From Bolinopsis microptera (taxonomy: Eukaryota; Ctenophora; Tentaculata; Lobata; Bolinopsidae): a stretch of DNA of 64,000 bases. The stretch is from assembly GCF_026151205.1 (NCBI RefSeq), contig NC_087084.1, positions 9,482,894-9,546,893 of the forward strand, read 5' to 3'. Both the position numbers and the translations under genes were made by a program. Below the pieces are notes generated by a model. It was not told the DNA's origin. It saw only the letters and a list, made by a program, of their open reading frames with translations, and did not search any database. This document shows, piece after piece, positions 11,480 through 23,100 of this stretch; within the stretch, counting starts at the first letter, position 1; every line of letters begins with the position of its first letter.

Positions 11480-12892
11480 ATGAAGTTGCTTGATTATCCA
11501 CTTGGTCACCCTAAATTCGTCTGCTATCCTCGTCGTTGGTTCCTTGAAATTCAACAATCAATCTCTGACGTTGACACCCATTCATACAAAAGACTGTCAA
11601 AGATTGTGATGGAGATTGCTAGTGTTGCAGAGCATCTTGATGACAAAAGAATCGGTTACCTACTCTCAGTTATATTATGGTCTTCCTACTGCTCAGGTAC
11701 TGATGCATTTTCTGACTCATTGAAATTTATCTTAAATGAGACATCTTTATTTTCTGCATTTAATTTTAAAACACTGAAGCAATCTGGTTTTGCTGACCTA
11801 TGTCTGAAGATAAAACCTATCAAACAGTCTAGCTACTATACAGCTAACACCTATCTCCAAGTTGTTATTGATCTTTTGGAAACGTTGGTAAATCACAAGT
11901 CTTTGAACATTGATAGAATATTTTCGTGGCGATTTGGATCTCAGGCAAAAGAATTGTACTCTGTGGTTAAGTTATCCAACAAACTGTTCACTGAGAGGAA
12001 CTATTCTCTCACGTTGAAATATTTGTATGAGTCAATTCAGTCTTGGAAAAATATCCCTGTGTTTAACGAGATTTTGCTTTGGAACATGGCAGTAATTTTG
12101 GACATATTGGGTGAAGATGTTCAATGCACAGAAATACTTGAAATCTGTTCAGAAACTTTCAATAAAGAAACCTTTGTTCACCCTGTTTGTTTAGACACTC
12201 ATAAAAACATGCATGCATCTTCAAAAGCAGTACTTCAGCAATTAGCGATCAGAAACACAGGATTAAACTGTAAAAAGTATTGCAGCTTGTTAGATGAAAT
12301 GTATTTGAATACATCATATCTTAGCGAACACTATGTCACTATCTGTAGAAGTGATTTAGCTTACATTTCTGATGATTCGATCAGTCAACTACAATTATCA
12401 GCAAAACTGCAGTCATTTGATATTGAAAATATCCTGGAAAATGACAGCACTGAGCAGACAAACCCCAGGAGACTGGCAACTTGTTGTGTTCTTTTATCTC
12501 AGGCCCACAGTTATCTCCATAAACAAGATCTACACAGAGGTTATGAATACTTTGTGCTATCATACAACCAGTCAACCGACTTAGAATCTGATGGGTTGCC
12601 ATGGTTTCTCTTGGTTAAAGACCGGTACCTTGCACAGCTCCACAGCTTAGAAGGGTATTTTCTGGTGTTGCAAGGAAAATTTGAGAGCGCTGCCATTTCA
12701 TACAGTAAGTCTTTTAGTTGTGATGCTCATCTTGTGATGTCACTGTACAACCAATGTTTGCTTCTTCTGAAATTGGGAAAAGTGGACCAGGCTAGGCGAA
12801 ACTGGAATGATGGTTGTTTGGACGTTGGGTCACATTCAAGTGATCATTGTTTTTCGAAACTAAGTTTGTATTTTAATAGCGATGATCAATAA
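11480..12892 (+). CDS. FANCG-like TPR protein, single exon
   Basis: Uninterrupted 470-codon frame from ATG 11480 (context tagccATGa, in-frame stop upstream at 11462) to TAA 12890. The protein is helical and leucine-rich with no signal peptide or membrane segment. Its C-terminal third has repeated helix pairs of TPR type: LSQAHSYLHKQDLHRGYEYF, LEGYFLVLQGKFESAAISYS and LYNQCLLLLKLGKVDQARRN. From memory of vertebrate FANCG, the order of these repeats, the DEA-x4-W-like DQARRNW and a following GSH...LSLYF tail correspond. The N-terminal half shows little I can match. FANCG is a TPR scaffold of the nuclear Fanconi core complex that monoubiquitinates FANCD2-FANCI at DNA crosslinks. The protein is shorter than human FANCG (about 620 residues). 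Another TPR family is the alternative. The lack of introns may be ancestral or reflect retrocopying, but there is no poly(A) tract. Confidence 0.45.
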   Translation: MKLLDYPLGHPKFVCYPRRWFLEIQQSISDVDTHSYKRLSKIVMEIASVAEHLDDKRIGYLLSVILWSSYCSGTDAFSDSLKFILNETSLFSAFNFKTLKQSGFADLCLKIKPIKQSSYYTANTYLQVVIDLLETLVNHKSLNIDRIFSWRFGSQAKELYSVVKLSNKLFTERNYSLTLKYLYESIQSWKNIPVFNEILLWNMAVILDILGEDVQCTEILEICSETFNKETFVHPVCLDTHKNMHASSKAVLQQLAIRNTGLNCKKYCSLLDEMYLNTSYLSEHYVTICRSDLAYISDDSISQLQLSAKLQSFDIENILENDSTEQTNPRRLATCCVLLSQAHSYLHKQDLHRGYEYFVLSYNQSTDLESDGLPWFLLVKDRYLAQLHSLEGYFLVLQGKFESAAISYSKSFSCDAHLVMSLYNQCLLLLKLGKVDQARRNWNDGCLDVGSHSSDHCFSKLSLYFNSDDQ

Positions 12893-12893
12893 A
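12888..12893 (+). terminator. Poly(A) signal overlapping the stop codon
   Basis: AATAAA spans the TAA stop of the FANCG-like gene (caATAAat context). No other canonical signal was seen in the next 60 bases. If used, the 3' untranslated region would be only 15-30 bases. Confidence 0.3.
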
Positions 12894-13185
12894 TAACTTG
12901 CCTTAGTTTTATTTATATTTTTTTAATACAATTATGTATTGATTTTAAATTTCATATAGGACATAGGTACGGTGTGTAATTTGGATTGACGATGTTTTGA
13001 ACAATTGAAATTTGTATACAGTATGAATTAGTATTTAATAACATCAATTCAATTTGAATGAACACACCGATTATTTTAAAATTCTTTCCCAATTTTCTGT
13101 CACTTTCTTAATTTCATGAAATAATCTTAATCTAACGTAACAACTAGAGTCTAACAGTCTAACCTATCACATAGGAATAGCAAAA

Positions 13186-13191
13186 ATGTAA
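13186..13191 (+). promoter_or_regulatory. Start-stop element (ATG TAA)
   Basis: An ATG followed immediately by TAA sits eight bases before the ATG of the two-exon gene at 13200. Start-stop elements can pause ribosomes and reduce downstream initiation. Relevance depends on the transcript starting upstream of it. Confidence 0.3.
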
Positions 13192-13199
13192 CGGGTTGG

Positions 13200-16100
13200 A
13201 TGGAAAAGAGCAACCACTATCAGCCTGCTGTAGATTACCATACAATGAACGGGTGGCTGGAGTGTGTTAGCAAAGGATCAGGTAAGAGAACTTACGGGAA
13301 TGTTTTTATTCTCCAGTGATTTATAGGATTGCATAATCTATAATATATAGTAATCGTATTGATTAAAGTGTTATTGTTTAACCTGCTTTTAGTCTGCTGC
13401 TATACTAAAGCAGGGTTTAAAATATAAGCGAAAATAACCAGGTAGGATTTGTTTAATCTGTTAGAATATTTTTAGTGGAGCTTTGATAAAATTATATGAG
13501 TTCAATTATTCATCTCGGCCTACACCCTGTAATTTGATCTTAATAACTTCGATTCTTTTCCATAAGTTGTGCAGAATTTAAAACATTTTACGAATAGAAT
13601 AATTGGCTATTTAATAATATAATAATTTCTAAGTTCCTTAGAATGACTCATAAATTGTTCTGCTTTGTTGCTGACCCTACCTCGTAATCTTATGAAATAT
13701 ACCAAAGCCGAGGTTAAGTTACCAAATACCGATCATAATCTTTAAACAGTATTCATAAATATTGAATAGTCTTCATCAATGACGATAACCTCACATACCC
13801 ACGCATTCTTTCTAATATGGTGCTGCACTGTCGTTGTTCTGGGTACTGTGCAGGTTAAGAAGCCGTGTAAAGTTACTCCCTGGCAAGCTCAGTTGAAAAT
13901 ACTCCTGAGATGTTAAAACATTAATCCCCTTATCAACCCCAGCTCAAGATTTATGCGAGATTGCGAGCCGGACTCATCGCACAAAATTTGTAAATAAATG
14001 AGGAAACAGAAAAAGTTTAACTTAAAAGTTGAGGGAATTAGGAACTTAACATGTATTTTATACTCTTAACGTGTATTTTATCACTTGTTTATAGCGTGAA
14101 AACTTCGACGTAACGCGCGCGAGATTTTTGCCAGATTTTTGCGAGTTTCGTTTAAATCTCATAGCTAGGCTCACAATATCGTGAGATTCTCCGCGAGATT
14201 TCCGCACCCTCTTTCAGCACTACATATTCGGTCGCGCGCTTGCATTTTCATCGCTTTTCAGCGTGTTTATTCACTGTACTGTCTAAGTCTTAAAGGATAC
14301 TAGTTGTTATAAGATCAAGATTCACAGTGGTTACTATAGTTACCATGGTTACCATTAAAGGAGGTACTATTCCTGGCTATATTCTTTCTCAGAATATACT
14401 TGATACTGCCATAGGCATAGTGAATATTTCTTCATTAAAAGTTTGAGAAAGGGTCTCTTCAACTGGAGAACTGACTTATTAATCCTAGCAGGTAATTAAC
14501 TCTGGATCCTCATCACATTGATTCCATTCTAAATTCTAGCCATAAACAAAACAAACATTACCAGATAACTCCGTTTACAATAATTTGACATGTTCCAGTG
14601 TGAACGAGGCCTTCCCCGGACAAATCCTTAAATGCCGGTCTTCTCAGTCTCTTAGTTCTCTAGATGAAGTACGAACAGTATAATCTATCGGATAACGTAT
14701 ATTACAAGGTGCTCTGATGATAATTTTAGTAAAATAATTAATAATTGCCAAAAGAATGACCGCTGACGAGACTCGAACCCGAGTCAACTGCTTGACGAGC
14801 GCGCCCTCAACCATCGTGCTACGTGAGGCTTACCATAATTACAATATGTAACATAATATAATTCATGAAAATACGCACGTAAATTTTTCGTTATTTATGG
14901 ATCCAATAACAGTGACATACTTTTCGCTTACAAAGGGACTCGCGAAATCTTTTTAAATAGAAAATAATTTGTGGGGCAAGAAATCTTGCAGGCTGGAGGG
15001 GGGGGGGGGGGGGTGGGGAGTACATTTCGTGAAAATCGCACTTCTAGTGTCAAAATCCAATCTCATCGCACTTTTTTTAGAATCTTGATAGGGGTTATCA
15101 ACCAATATAATAAAAACCAAACTCCACAACCCTTACCAATCTTAACGTTCAGGTAAAAAGTATTACTACAACACTAGTACTTGCGAGTCTACGTGGGAAG
15201 TACCCGCCGAGTTTCTCCGAGCGACTAAAAAGTCAAAACCAGATAAACCTAGAATATCAGAAGCCGAGTTATCATCTGGTTTGTCCGTTTCAGATCTTCT
15301 AATCATGCCTTTTAATCCTAGCTATTTTCGCATTAATCACAGTTTTTATGCGATTTAAATCGTGATATAAACTTAAAATGAGATCAAGTTGCAATTTGAC
15401 CTTTGTATTGTAATCGTAATTTTCCCAAAGCAACTTTACTCTAACCGAAGTTTGATACTCACAAAACCTCGTTTCCAGAGCAAACACCGAAGAAATACAA
15501 AGGTGAAGGCCTCCTCCTCACTCCGACCACCAAATCCAACGGAACACACCACATCCGAACCGGGCCCGCTACCCCCATCGTGGCAACAACCCAACTCCGT
15601 CACGACAACCACCACGACCTGCTCCGTCATGACAAAGCAGGTGCTGCATCTCGTGCCTCCAGTTCCACCAGCCGCAGACAAAGCCTAAACCACCGTTCAA
15701 GCGAAGCAGAGTATGTCAGCTTGCACGAAGCCATCCCCTCTCCCGTTATAAACCGTGAACACAAAACACATTCCAACAATAGTTCACATAACTCCTCGCC
15801 TATCCATCACAAGAGAGATATGATGAAATCAGACAGGGCCCTTAACAACAGTTCATCTTCATCTTCCTCTCAAAAACTCAGCAAACTTTTGAGCGCGTCG
15901 TTAGATGTTTCCCAGGAGGAAACCCCCGATCAGGAAGACATTATGCGAACTAAATTCCTCGATCCTTCATCTATCAGCTTATTAACGAACCAGCCAGCAG
16001 AAATATTAGAGCGACAAAGCAATCAGCTTCATCAGGATGCACGGCGCTTACTAGATGTAGATTTATTGCGAACGATCGCTGATTGTGCCAATTTGCGAGC

Positions 16101-16203
16101 GGTGCAAAACGTGCAAAGCCTGCGAGTGCTAAATATAGAACATAAGTTGAATATGCTACGAGATCATATCAAATGGCTGGAAGAAGGTAACGATTTTACG
16201 TGA
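13200..16203 (+). CDS. Unrecognised two-exon protein, Ser-rich with helical C-terminus
   Basis: Join 13200-13281 and 15479-16203, giving 268 residues. Exon 1 starts MEKSNHYQPAVDYHTMNGWL and ends in phase 1 at a strong donor (atcag|gtaaga). Exon 2 follows cgtttccag and restores the frame (SKGS-E-QTPKKYKGEG). The middle is low in complexity, with Ser, His and Asn runs and likely disordered. From about residue 186 a compact helical region begins (FLDPSSISLLTNQPAEILER, then LRAVQNVQSLRVLNIEHKLN). I recognise no family. The stop is TGA 16201-16203, but a good donor (gaag|gtaacg at 16187) lies just before it, so the gene may splice on to a further exon. It is on the same strand as eIF6, about 900 bases upstream of it. 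Confidence 0.6.
14761..14831 (-). ncRNA. tRNA-like sequence, degenerate
   Basis: On the minus strand an A-box-like tagcacgatgg and a B-box-like ggttcgagtct lie at tRNA-like spacing. The T-arm forms four of five pairs around a TTCGAGT loop. The acceptor stem pairs poorly and the anticodon arm is weak, so this is a tRNA pseudogene or the head of a tRNA-derived SINE rather than a working tRNA. It lies inside the intron of the two-exon gene. Confidence 0.4.
14998..15013 (+). repeat. Poly-G run (16 G)
   Basis: Uninterrupted G16 followed by tgggg. It lies in the intron of the two-exon gene, could form a G-quadruplex, and is prone to length error in assembly. Confidence 0.9.
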
Positions 16204-17108
16204 TAAAACGTTTGTTGTTGTTCCATGTGATAATGTCAGTTTATACGGTGCGAGAGTGAGAGTACTCGTGGCTGTGTTAGAGACCAGGTATTTGGGTTTC
16301 ATGATCACGTGATCAGAGTTCAGCCCTCATGAGTTTTGGTAGTCAAACGTTCATTTATTACTGATCATGGTCTTTCAATATTTTCAAGCCCATCCCTACA
16401 TACGTATTTAAAAAAGCTTGACCAACTGCAACCAGAATGACATACAGGTACAAGTTTGCCTAAAAACTATTTTAAACGACGACTCTAGTTCTGGATTGGC
16501 ATTGTTTGACTACCATAGCTCTTAGTATCTAGGCCTAGGGTCCCAGGTTCCTACCACCCACTTTACCCATCCCCGGCTAAATTGTTCTATAATGATGATA
16601 ATATAAGTGATCAAATATATTATATATATGATTTCAGAAGCTTTTTAATTGTTGTGTTTTTTGTTTGTACTTGGACATGCCGGCAAGAGTACCGTCGAGC
16701 CCGGTCAAGCCCTGAACTTGTCAATTTTATATAATTGCAACGTGTTGTTACAAATACTATTATGACTTTCATTGACTTCCTGTCGGCTGTGATCCATATT
16801 TTCTGGAAAGTGAAAGTAAAACTAATGGTAGTTCCCAACTCAAAGTTTCATGAGTTAAATCCCCTGAGGGTTGAACTCGTGGCACTAAAGTTGACTTCCT
16901 GGATCTATAAATCGGGCATAGTAGTGAGAATTGAACTATGAAAACGTATTCAAGATGACTTATTAAATTGTATCAACAATTTTTCTTTATTGATCTAATA
17001 GAATAAAATTGTATTCTCTTATTAATAAATTCAAACCACCACTCCATGTCTCTATGATTATTTACATAACTAATTAATTAATTAATCTACAACTATTAAT
17101 TAGGGAAG
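16204..17108. other. Interval between the two-exon gene and eIF6
   Basis: Contains AATAAA signals at 17002-17007 and 17024-17029, far from the upstream stop, and a TTAA tandem run at about 17074-17092. The eIF6 promoter should lie here, but no recognisable core element was found. Confidence 0.4.
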
Positions 17109-20100
17109 ATGGCGTTAAGAACGCAGTTTCAGAACAGTAATGAGATCGGTGTATTCGTGAAGCTGACCAACAGCTACTGCCTCGTTCCTGTTGCTGAATG
17201 TGAAGCTTTCTACAGTGTGTTCGAGGGAGAACTATCAGATTTCATCAAGGTGAGTGGTATACAATATACATGTGTGTACTGGTTGTTATTCGATCTAGCA
17301 TGTTTTTTGTAAGTTTTGAATCGTTATAAGTCGTTCTTTAATTTTTACCGTAGGATCGCTGATCTTTATATTAGGGGGAATGGAACTTGTCACCCCAGGG
17401 AAACATTGCAATATATCGACTCTGTAACATCGCTTCTTCAATGAATTTACTTATTAAGTTATTAGCGTATGTGAAAGTAATATAAAACTATTTAAAATGG
17501 AATTGTACCGAGACATTTAACATTATCGTTGAAATTCCATTGGATCATAAAGAGGTCATAATATCACTCATGGTTCGGCATCATGTTACATTCCACAGTG
17601 GTCCAGAATCATGGGGCCTATTGTTGGCTGAGAAGTGAGATCATATTAATCAAGGAAAACTTCAATAATGAATAATTATGCCTTTTTCAGGGTGTAAAAA
17701 GTAATACAAAGCATGATCAAATAGCGCATAATTTAAATATCGAAATCTTTTGAGCAATCCTTGCTTGATCGATATTATTGAATATTACCTAAATGTCTGA
17801 GCGGAGTGTTTAAAGAATCTGGGGAATCCAACACTGCACTGGTTATTTCTAATTAATTATCACTAATTAATAAGCTAATTACCCAAAACACCAGGTGATC
17901 CACACTACGATAGGCGGGTGCCGGGTAATAGGTACCCTGTGTGTGGGAAACAAGAACGGTCTCCTTGTCCCCAATTCTACAACAGATAAGGAACTCCAAC
18001 ATCTCCGGAACAGTTTACCTGACTCTGTTAAAATAGGTAATTTTGATTTTTTCCGCCGCGAGAAGCAGTTCACCTGAACTAGTTACAATAGGTTATTTTG
18101 TGGTTTTGGACTACTCTGAATTTTCTGGAAGGATGTTAATTGTTAGTGTGCATAGGAGCAAATAATGTTGAAATTTTGGCTCTTAACTTCCCGAAATTGT
18201 TTTTCTGTGTTCCCATCGACATTCTTGTTAGAAACTTGAAATGTTTGGTTACATATAATAATATTATGTGACATATAATAATATTATGTGATAATGCTAT
18301 GCCATACGACTGAAAATGTAAAAAAACCTTAAACTGAAAATGTAGATAGGATACAAGTCGTAGCAGAACATTATCAGAGTCAATCATGACAGTAAAAGAT
18401 GGGAGGACGGAAAGCTATAAGCGTGACAAAATTTCATAGGCATAGCCTAAATTTTAAACTAATTACAACACTACAAATCTATTACATTTATTGAGTATTA
18501 TGTATCGTGATGGAAATATTTTAAGCGGGTAATATCCTGTCCAAACCCAGGATACATAACATGAAGAAATTGTTGTAACTTGTATGAAAAGCATTAATAC
18601 AGCTCGCCGGAGATGAATTTTGCTCGAGCAAAAGCAAAGCCCAAAATATTTTTGATATTTTGCTTTGAGTTCTTAACTGTCTGTCATGGCCTATTTTGGG
18701 TGTCATTTGCAGAGGTGCCTGAGTATTCGTCAAAATGTGAGAATTTTAACACCAATTCAGGGTTCCCAGTGTCACCTAGTGTAGGAAGTGGCTAAGGATC
18801 CATTGGATCTATGCAAAGTTACACATCTGTGTAATGTTTCGGTCGACTCGACCGAATGATCGGAAACATGATTGAGGGTTAAATGAGGATGGCCCCTGCC
18901 AAAAGATCGAGAATCTTCTTAGGATACCCCTTGAGTACATCTACAGTAGTGTACTTAACATAGTACTATACTAGATACTAAAACATGTTGAGATATGTTT
19001 TAGTACAAACGTTGATATGATTCAATTTCGCTATCAAAATGTTTTGGAGGATATCGTCAAAACTCGACGTGCATTTGGGGATAGATTCATTCTGGAAATT
19101 TGTATTTCGTATTTCGGCGGACGAATTTATTTTCGTCGGTCATCTGAAAATTTCGACTCTCTTGTCAATTTCCCAAATTTTTTTGTACAGTACCCCACAA
19201 TTTATGATGCTAACATGGTAGCATTACATCCGGATGCATTAGCATCCGGATAACTTAACTGTACCATTAAAAGGTTAAAGCAATGAGTGTAACGTTTCTA
19301 CGACACTCTATAAATATATCTCACCTGAGCAATATACACACTCACCTAGAAGAGCTTCAAAACATGTCACGTCAACAACTCTCAGGTCTCTCATTCTTCA
19401 CAGCTGACGTCACAGCACTGTACACAAACATCAACATCAGTGGCTGCATTCAAGACCTCATTACACTCACCGAAGAACATTGGGAAGACCTCGACACCTG
19501 GGGTCTAACACTCACGCACATCCACAAGATCCTTGAATTCGTCTTCACCAACTCATACATATCACTCAAGACTCTACCTCCAGAAAATTGGTCTCTTCAT
19601 GGGGTGCCAACCATCACCAATAGGAGCGATAGTACGAGTATATATGTTCGAGAGAAGATCGACTTACACTGATTTACACGTCTCATTCTACCGGAGATAC
19701 GTGGATGATGCCGGGAGTCTAGCCAGCTCCAAAGAAGAAGCTATGAGCAGTGAAAGCAGTATTAATGACATTCTCACTTTTCAGAACTAAGTGCCTAATA
19801 TAATTAAGATATAACATCTAAACAGTTTTATTCCTGTTCCATATGATCGAGGATAGTCAGGGCTACAAAACCTGACCAAGTTTAGCTCAATCCAGTACTG
19901 CGCGTTCGAGATATGAGGTTAAATATACCAAAAATAGGGGTTTTCTGGTGTGACATCATTGTAAATTTTTAGGAGTATAACCTCAATATCTCACAAACTA
20001 TCCATTTTTGGTCTTTCTGAGTTACACTATCTGTTTCCTCTGGCAATTTCGGTTCAGGTTCAATTAAGTTTGAAACAAAATCTCAGTAAATGTGAAAGTT

Positions 20101-23100
20101 CTGAGGATGTCAAGTTTGTAACAAGCGCGTGCGCGCGCGCGCGCGCGCGCGCGCACACACATATGACCTCATATCTTCCACATTTAATGATTTTTCATGG
20201 AAATTCTTTCACCATCCTGTAGCACTCATGTGCTGAGTAGGATAGCATTCTAATCATGTCTTTAAAAGCTTTAGATAGATACTGAGGGAGAAAATTCATG
20301 CTTGTAACAAGCGCGCGCGCGCGCGCGCGCATGGCCCAGACTAAATGATCAATGGACGGGAGGATTAAAGTACTTTCATACACACCAGCATGCTCATTGA
20401 TGGCTTAAAATGAAGCTAAGACATACTCCTATCAGATCTACCATAAGTTAGATACCATAATAATCATTAAATGTGTCTAAAATGAGGAAGCTTTGACAAG
20501 TGCGAGTGGTTTTGGCAAATTTTGGTATAAAATGGGCCCTGAGATCATATTTTTCTCATTAAAATCACATATATCACGAATATTTATGTGTGTTGGGTGT
20601 ATCCTCATTGGTATCAACCATTTCAATCATCTAGAGCAGCTTTCCTGATTCTTTATCTCATGAAAATGGGCAAAAAAGCTCATAAATAGTCCAAAACCGG
20701 TCATTTTCGCCGCTTTAATAACCTCATTCCTGGCACCCAGAACACTTTGGGTACTCAAAACATGATTTTTCGGATACCTCAGGCCCCTAACTAGCACATG
20801 GAGCCAGAAAGAACAGTATGTAGAGACTTTTAAATTTCCATGGTTGAGAACCCAATGTCACACTATTCGTTCATTAATCCTGCTTTCACTGTGAGGATAG
20901 TGGAGTCCATCTCAAACGAGGACCCAGACCAGTTGCTCAAATGGGAAATTGACTATCCGGAAAGCCGTCAAGATTTCACCCCATTCCTCGACACCCAGAT
21001 AAAGATCGACGAACAGGGAACACTACACCACAAATTCTACAGAAAGAAGCAGAAAAAGAATATCACACTGCACGCCAACAGCCACCACAATGAGGGAACT
21101 AAAGTAGCAACCATCAAGAACTTCTACAAAACGGCTGCTTTTTGCTCATCAACACCAGAGTATAAAGAAGAGTCCATGAAGATAGTAGACAACTTGTTGG
21201 TCAACAACGGTTACCAAGACCCACGACGTATAAACAAAACAGGACGACTTCACCCTCTCTCACCTACAACACGTCATAACCCTTCATCATCAAACATACA
21301 AGATACCGACCACGTAACATGCACTCTACCATTCATCAACGAGCCATTTTCCAAAGAAGTCACTCAATTTGCCCTCTCACACAACTTACCGGTCAAATTC
21401 ATATTCACACCAGGTAAGAAACTCTCAGAGATCTTATGTTCATCACGACCACACGACAAACCACACTGCACCATACCAAACTGTATCATATGTCCACTCA
21501 TCACGACAAATCACGACTGCAAACCAAAATGTGTCATATACAAAGTTACGTGTAAATTATGTCAAGAGCTATATATAGGGGAAACGAGTAGAACAGCACA
21601 CGATAGATTTTCAGAGCATCGAAGAGCAGTCAACAGGCCTTTAACCTATCCTGATAATGCGTTGGCTGCTCATTATTCAGAGTTTCACGATAACATAGAA
21701 CCAGATATTTCCTTCGATATTTTAGAAATTAACTTATATAGCACCATTAAACGTAAAGTGACAGAAGCTTACTACATTAATTTATTTAAACCTAGTATCA
21801 ATAACAAAGAAGAGTGCGAGAAGCTTAAGGGATTTCTTTTACAACATATTCAAAGACAAATTTAAACAAATAGCACACGACCCTGCTGTTCAGTAGATAT
21901 TATGTACTTGGACAGAGTGTAAAACGTGTGTACATCACTATTTTCAATGTAATGTATAATACCATTTGATGTAACCTGTATTCAGTGTGTGTAATTTTAA
22001 TTTAGCATTTTAACTAGTATAGAAGCATTTATTATATACTAACATTTATAACAATTTTAGCCTGAAGATGGCGTTGACGCCGAAAATTTGCCCTTACTCC
22101 TAACTTCCTTGTTTCACTTGTCCTTGTCTCTTCCAACCGGATAATATCCAGATATCAATATCACTTACTTTACACAATAAAATATCATTCATTATCTCTC
22201 TAATATTTGGAATATTTGCCATGTATATCACCTCGTACGTTATTAACATTAACGTTTCCCTGTAGCACGTGTTGAAGAACGGTTATCAGCGCTAGGTAAC
22301 GTTATTTCTTGTAACGACTACGTTGCTTTGGTACACCCTGATCTGGATAGAGAGACGGAGGAGGTTCTTGCAGATACTCTTCGTAAGTTGAAACACTGTT
22401 CTTATTATCGATTGTGATAAATTAAAGGAAAGATAATGACATCATCAATTTTTAATCATCTTGTTTTTGTAAAAATTCATAAATTAGGATAAAATGGAAG
22501 GTTCAAAGACCTAATAAAAATGTAATTAATTATGCTTTCCACTACTATATGAGTTAGTAAAACGTATAGCAGTGGAATTAAACCTAAGATATTCATTATT
22601 AAGATTGTTAAACGTTGATGGGGGTTTATATTAATATTTGGCGTTTTTCCGAAATCTTAGACCATCAATTCCGCTTAGTTTTGCAACATAAGAAACTAAA
22701 GTGCCAATGTGATCTTCCTTGTATACCTTGTGTACCACTTGTTGGTTTTTGGTCTTAACTTCTAATATAATTCTCATAATTCGAATTTCAAGTATTTGCC
22801 TTGTTTTCCAAATTAGAATCTGTTGTTTTTGTAGAGAAAAATCTACAGTGCATCAAGCAATAGTCATGATTCCGTTTGGAAACTTTTTCTACAATTATAA
22901 TCTCCTTCAGAAGTGGAAGTATTCAGACAGACATTAGCTGAACAAGTGTTAGTTGGTTCTTATTCTTGTCTCACTAACCAGGGAGGCATGGTTCATCCTA
23001 AGACTCCGGTTTGTCCTTTAAATCCCTTCAAAGATTGTGAAAATTTGCGGATGATAAATGATAATGGTATTTTATGTGAATTTTATAGAAAAAATTGTTT

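Larger units (their letters stand above)
19283..22200 (+). mobile_element. Decayed Penelope-like element with GIY-YIG domain
   Basis: Reverse transcriptase motifs appear in order: [14 protein letters not shown] in the 19283 frame, then after a frameshift near 19598 [17 protein letters not shown] and [11 protein letters not shown] (YVDD catalytic motif). Coding is then interrupted from about 19757 to 20900. It resumes at [23 protein letters not shown] and [15 protein letters not shown], and runs through a cysteine-rich linker into a GIY-YIG nuclease ([21 protein letters not shown] and H residues following) to the stop at 21863-21865. Penelope-like elements pair exactly these two domains. The frameshift, internal insertion and apparent 5' truncation make it inactive. 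It lies in sense orientation in eIF6 intron 2. Confidence 0.92.
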
